Source: Paramecium primaurelia (taxonomy: Eukaryota; Ciliophora; Oligohymenophorea; Peniculida; Parameciidae). From it: DNA of 64,000 bases. Below are positions 59,970-64,000 of this stretch, piece after piece. The position numbers were made by a program, and so were the translations under genes. The first letter of the stretch is position 1; the number at the start of each line of letters is the position of its first letter. The DNA lies in the NCBI GenBank assembly GCA_905182975.1, contig CAJJDM010000051.1:65030-129029 (forward strand), read 5' to 3'. The notes below the pieces were generated by a model, which ran no database searches, was not told the origin of the DNA, and saw nothing but the letters and a program-made list of their open reading frames with translations.

Positions 59970-60680
59970 ATATTTACTTTTATAAAATTAGTATATATAT
60001 ATATATATACTAATTTACAAAATTAATTACAAAAATACCTTAACTGTCAAATGGTATATTTAGTTTTTACATCATATCACTATCTTTTTCTACAAGATAT
60101 AAATTTTTAGACTTATATATAATATTTATATCATATTTAATACAGTTTTTTTTAAATCAATTGTATTTTTTTACATATATCTTTACAATTTAGATAATTA
60201 TTCAAGTAAGCTTCATATAAAATTCTTAAATGTTATTAGTTTAAATTGTGTTTGACCTCTCTAAAAAATATATGTTAAATAATTATATCTAATAATTCAA
60301 TATTTTTGAATGTTTTAAATCCTATTTTTGTGAAATTAGTGAAGATTCTATTATTTATTAAAGTATTAGTTACATTTAGATAGATTATAATTAATGAAAT
60401 TATGATAATATATTTATGGATTTTAGAATCTTAGAAATTTAGAGAATATAAAAAACATAGAATGATGACAATGGCGGTTTTTCAAGTAAATCTTTAAATA
60501 ATAAATTACAAATCAATTTGATTATTTGAAGGAATATGTTTATGTTACATTAAAGTAATCAGTAAAATTTTCTGGAATCATAAAAAATGATTGATTAATC
60601 CATATATATGGCCTGTTTATTTACTCAGAAGTTATTAATGTAATAATTTAATAAATAATAATAATAATTTATTACGGCTT
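59970..60680. other. gene-free AT-rich stretch
   Basis: Contains a TA run (about 59992-60009). A short frame near 60417 (MDFRILEIQRIQKTQNDDNG) has a more coding-like composition but does not extend; no gene is supported. Confidence 0.45.
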
Positions 60681-62711
60681 ATGCTTCATCTAGAAATCGA
60701 AGTATAATCTTTGTAGTTCTTTATTGAAAAATATTCAGAATAATGCAAAATAATCATTCTTGATGGTAATTTATAAATCTTATTATTAGTGAATGAATCT
60801 AAAATTTTGACGTCTAAAATATTGAGTCAATGTTCTAGTGTTTAAGATATTAATGAAGTTGTTTAGTTTGATTTTTATTATACTGAAAACAGATATGTAA
60901 ATTAAATATATCTTATCTAGTTAAAAATAATGTTCTAAGATTGCAAAGTATGTTATGGAGAAGCAATTCTCAATCTAGGTTTTTATATTGAAAATAATTT
61001 ACCATTGGTTATTGATAAAATTCCTATTCATAATAGATATGATCAAGAAGCTTATATTTAAGTAGGATTGGCATGGAACTAATTAAATTAAAGTGAATAT
61101 AAAAGACTTGGAAACAATAGATGGTAAAAATTATATATCGAATTTAGTAAAATTAACTAAGAAATTAAAAAAAGTGAAGAGTGGCTTAGATAAAAGAGAG
61201 AATGCTAACATTCCCCAATATAAGAAAGAGGAGAAAATTTGATTCATAATAGAGAAGACACTTTAAAGAAATATTCTGAATAACAAAACAATTTTGAAAA
61301 TCACTTAAAATATTCAGAAATTGATAAATTAAATGAAGGTGATGTAAATACTAAAAGATAATAAACTGTAAGAGTTTAAAAACTTAGTATATAATAATAA
61401 AAATCTAAAGAGGAGAAATCTGATATAGATGGACCTATAGGTTAGAGAGAAAATAAATTTGTAGTTCCAGGCAAAAAAAGGACAAAAAATGTATAAAATC
61501 ATGAAGAAATAATGAGAGGTTCAACAAAACCTAAAGCTAATCCTAAAAAATTAGATTAATTTGATAATTTCAATTCTAGACCAACTTAAAATGAATAAGC
61601 ATTGTTATTATCTTGTAGATAATTAGAAAATGGAGAATAGGATGAGAATTCTTTATAAATTTAAAATCAGATTTTATAATATAAGAATAAATAAATGAAA
61701 CAATAAAATGATAAGTTATAAGAATAAATAAAAAAATCTGAAGCTGCTTTTAATTTATTATCAGAAACATATGCTGCACTTTAATCAGATTATAAAAAAA
61801 TGTAGATTTAAAGTTTCAATAGTAATTTTAGTAACTCATTTATTAATGAATTATATAATTTACCTGATAAACACAGTAAAGAATTTTAGTAAATAAAAAA
61901 AGAATCAGAAATACTTAAAAAAGAAAATGAAATACTTCTAAAAGAAAATGATATATTAAAAAATGAGAAAGATTCATAATAATAAAAATATAATCAAGAA
62001 ATATTGAAATTAAATGAAGAATTAAATAAAATTAAAAATAATTATAATGAATTATAAAAAGATAAGATTTAACTCTAAAACTATCTTGAAACACAAAAGA
62101 ATACATAAATTAATAAATAATATTGTATTTGTTTTTAAAAGGAAGATTTTAGTACAAACAGAGATAAATTATAGTATAATACAAGTATTTGTGTAGAAAC
62201 TATCTATTAAGTTAATGATGAAAAAGGAAGGGCATAGACATGTAAAAATTAAATTGATAATTTATTAAAAAATGATGGAAAGTAAAAATAATATACAATT
62301 TACCTCTAGATTAAATTAATTTTCACAATAAGAATTACATAAATTGGTATAGGAATATTCCAATTAATTATAAATTATCTAAAAAGAAAATCAATAATTA
62401 AGTAAAGATTAAATATAATATTAAGTACTTAATTCCAAGAAAGACTAAATTAGACTTGAGAGTTATTAAAAAGAATTAGAAATAACTAAAGTAATTATAT
62501 TTAATATTATTTTAATTAGAGAATAGTTAAATTAAGTGATCAAAGATGCAATTCCCTAGAACATTAAATTGTATAATTAGAGAAGGCTGTTCTAAATGGT
62601 AAATAAAATATTGCTGATATGATTAATGCAGTCATGGAATGTGGAGGATAAAAACTATATGATTAAGTGGAAAGATGTTTAGCATTTAGAAGAAGTTTAA
62701 AATTAGAATGA
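60681..62711 (+). CDS. coiled-coil protein with C2-like N-terminal domain
   Basis: Predicted 657 residues with introns 62282-62309 (28 nt) and 62491-62519 (29 nt). The N-terminal 150 residues are beta-rich (MLHLEIEVQSLQFFIEKYS, then YGEAILNLGFYIEN and YIQVGLAWNQLN) and resemble an NT-C2/C2-type domain. A disordered Lys/Gln-rich middle is followed by long coiled coil (ESEILKKENEILLKENDILK). The C-terminus ends in a short conserved-looking block, NIADMINAVMECGGQKLYDQ. This C2 plus coiled-coil layout is common in ciliary and centrosomal proteins, but no specific family was identified. Frames are well supported. Confidence 0.7.
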
Positions 62712-62976
62712 ATTTCTAATTAAATATGACTAACAAAATTTTTGATTTTATAACATTTGTTATTTATTTAAAATACACTTTTCCTATATTAAAATGTTTT
62801 TCCTTTTTATTGAGTAAATAGAATTAGAATGCAAAAAAACAAGGACTTTAAATAATGAAAAGAACATAAAAATTATTAAGAAAATTATTTACTAATTGTC
62901 TTGATATGATCTAATAATAATAAAATAATTCTTCTTTTTTTATTTATAATAAATTTTAGAATTTATTTAAAAAATA

Positions 62977-64000
62977 ATGTCGAAGCAACAGGATAATCTA
63001 TTTTAAAATAATAAATCTTAAAGGACACTTCGAACAGAATAAAGCAAATAATATGAAACTGGACATTTGTAGCCTACTCTGAAATAAGTGAATTCTCCTC
63101 ATCATTCTCAGTCTATTTCACCTATTCGAAGTCCAAATGAATTGAGTATTGATAATAAGTAAGGATTCAATGGATAACCAAATATAAAAAATGCTGACTA
63201 GGTAGAAATATTAAAATAAACAAAAGCAAATAGGAGCACTTATTTAAGAGATTGAGAAACAAAATATTTGTATAAAATTAAAGACACAATAAATATAAGA
63301 ATGTTAATCAAAAATAAGTTAACTTGAATTGCATTATGGATTAAAGATTGAAGAGTTGGAAACACAGCATCTTTATTAAATATAATTAACATAAAGTTAA
63401 TTAAGAGAGAAATAATAGGAGAATGCAAATTTAATTAATGAAATTAATCAATTAAAATCTCAAAAAAATAAATATAATTTACTTGTTGAATAAACAAATA
63501 TAGAAAACAATTAATTAAGGGAATAATTAAGAAAATTTTAGATGATAAATTCTACATAAACAGGAGATATAGTTGATGATCCATCTTCAAAATAATAGAA
63601 ATTAGAAATAATTTAAATAAAATAATAAATGATAAGATTAAATGAAGTTATAAAAAGTTTAGAAGAATAAAATAAATATTATGAAGAAGAATGTAATAGA
63701 CATTTTAAAGAAAATTAATATTTAATTAATATTCAAAATGATTTAACTTAATAATTAGAAGCATATAAAAAAGAATTGTTACAATTTTAAGAAGAAAATA
63801 AAGTATTATTAGAAAAAATAAATAAAAGTAAAGAAGAGTTCAATATTTCTTAAGAATAATTAATTTAATAATTAAAATAGGAATAGATAGAAAAATAATA
63901 GCTTTAAAACTAATATTAATAAAAGATTCTTGAATTATAAAATGTGACATCTTAATTAGAATCTAAAATTTAAGAAACACAATAGACATCTTCTTAAATG
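62977..64000 (+). CDS. coiled-coil protein, runs off the window
   Basis: Start MSKQQDNLFQNNKSQRTLRT. The first 75 residues are disordered with Ser-Pro motifs (VNSPHHSQSISPIRSPNE). A 25-nt intron (63202-63226) joins these to a continuous coiled coil (IGALIQEIEKQN, EELETQHLYQIQLTQSQLRE, then QQLEAYKKELLQFQEENKVL) that continues past base 64000 without a stop. Extremely Gln-rich, with dense TAA/TAG codons. Size and function unknown; likely structural. Confidence 0.75.

Noticed and set aside
60417..60533. Short frame opening MDFRILEIQRIQKTQ
   Set aside because: Only about 39 codons, no intron extends it convincingly and no homology was seen.
1..64000. CRISPR arrays, bacterial operons, insertion sequences, ribosome-binding sites
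   Set aside because: The sequence is eukaryotic (code 6, spliceosomal introns); no direct-repeat array with spacers was seen.
1..64000. tRNA, rRNA or telomere repeats
   Set aside because: No cloverleaf-like segment with a recognisable T-loop, no rRNA block and no C4A2/C3A-type telomere repeat was spotted by eye; a covariance-model search would be decisive.

Overview
The window looks like macronuclear DNA of a ciliate that reads TAA and TAG as glutamine and uses TGA as its only stop (genetic code 6). By eye it is only about one fifth to one quarter G+C. Nearly every protein recovered has many in-frame TAA/TAG codons, and nearly all frame breaks are repaired by removing tiny GT...AG introns, mostly 22-32 nt with a few clear ones of 17-18 nt. 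Genes lie on both strands and can be very close: tail-to-tail gaps of 14-31 bp and one head-to-head gap of 25 bp. This is the style of Paramecium and close oligohymenophoreans. The species cannot be fixed. Intron 3' ends are often AAG or CAG rather than TAG, and several gene-free stretches of 0.7-1.8 kb make it less compact than P. tetraurelia.

Layout: 1-9.4 kb holds a cAMP-dependent kinase regulatory subunit (cut by the window edge), a membrane protein, a RING protein, the nexin-dynein regulatory subunit DRC4/GAS8, a Lys/Glu-repeat protein and two small proteins. 10-19.2 kb holds two unknown proteins, a Ser/Thr kinase, a decayed gene, an ataxin-3-type deubiquitinase with a UBX-like tail, a cyclophilin, an N-myristoylatable MORN protein and a helix-turn-helix-like protein. 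19.8-29.1 kb holds a large DUF1765-like protein, the tri-snRNP protein SART1/Snu66, TCTP, a small Cys-rich protein, a leucine-rich-repeat protein and a double cyclic-nucleotide-binding protein.

30-41.9 kb holds WDR26/Gid7, a multi-pass membrane protein, a long MORN protein, an empty 1.8 kb, a Myb/SANT protein and a class III cyclase with a voltage-sensor-like front end and a TPR tail. 42-44.8 kb is an assembly seam: 1,300 bases appear twice around a single N. True single genes there are an alpha/beta hydrolase and a ULK-like kinase. 46-64 kb holds an SCP/FCP-type phosphatase, a divergent cyclophilin fused to a fructose-1,6-bisphosphatase-like domain with lost catalytic residues, an HMG-box protein, a cyclic-nucleotide-gated-type K+ channel, a coiled-coil protein, a third MORN protein, a Cache/HAMP-like membrane sensor and two coiled-coil proteins, the last cut by the window end.

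There is no operon logic, but several genes share themes. Cyclic nucleotide signalling is represented by a PKA regulatory subunit, a cyclase, a two-domain cNMP-binding protein and a CNG-type channel. Cilium or cortex is represented by DRC4 and three MORN proteins. Ubiquitin control is represented by ataxin-3, WDR26 and the RING protein. The cyclophilin-FBPase fusion is the most unusual gene seen. Models were built by hand; in most cases total length minus proposed introns is an exact multiple of three, which supports them.
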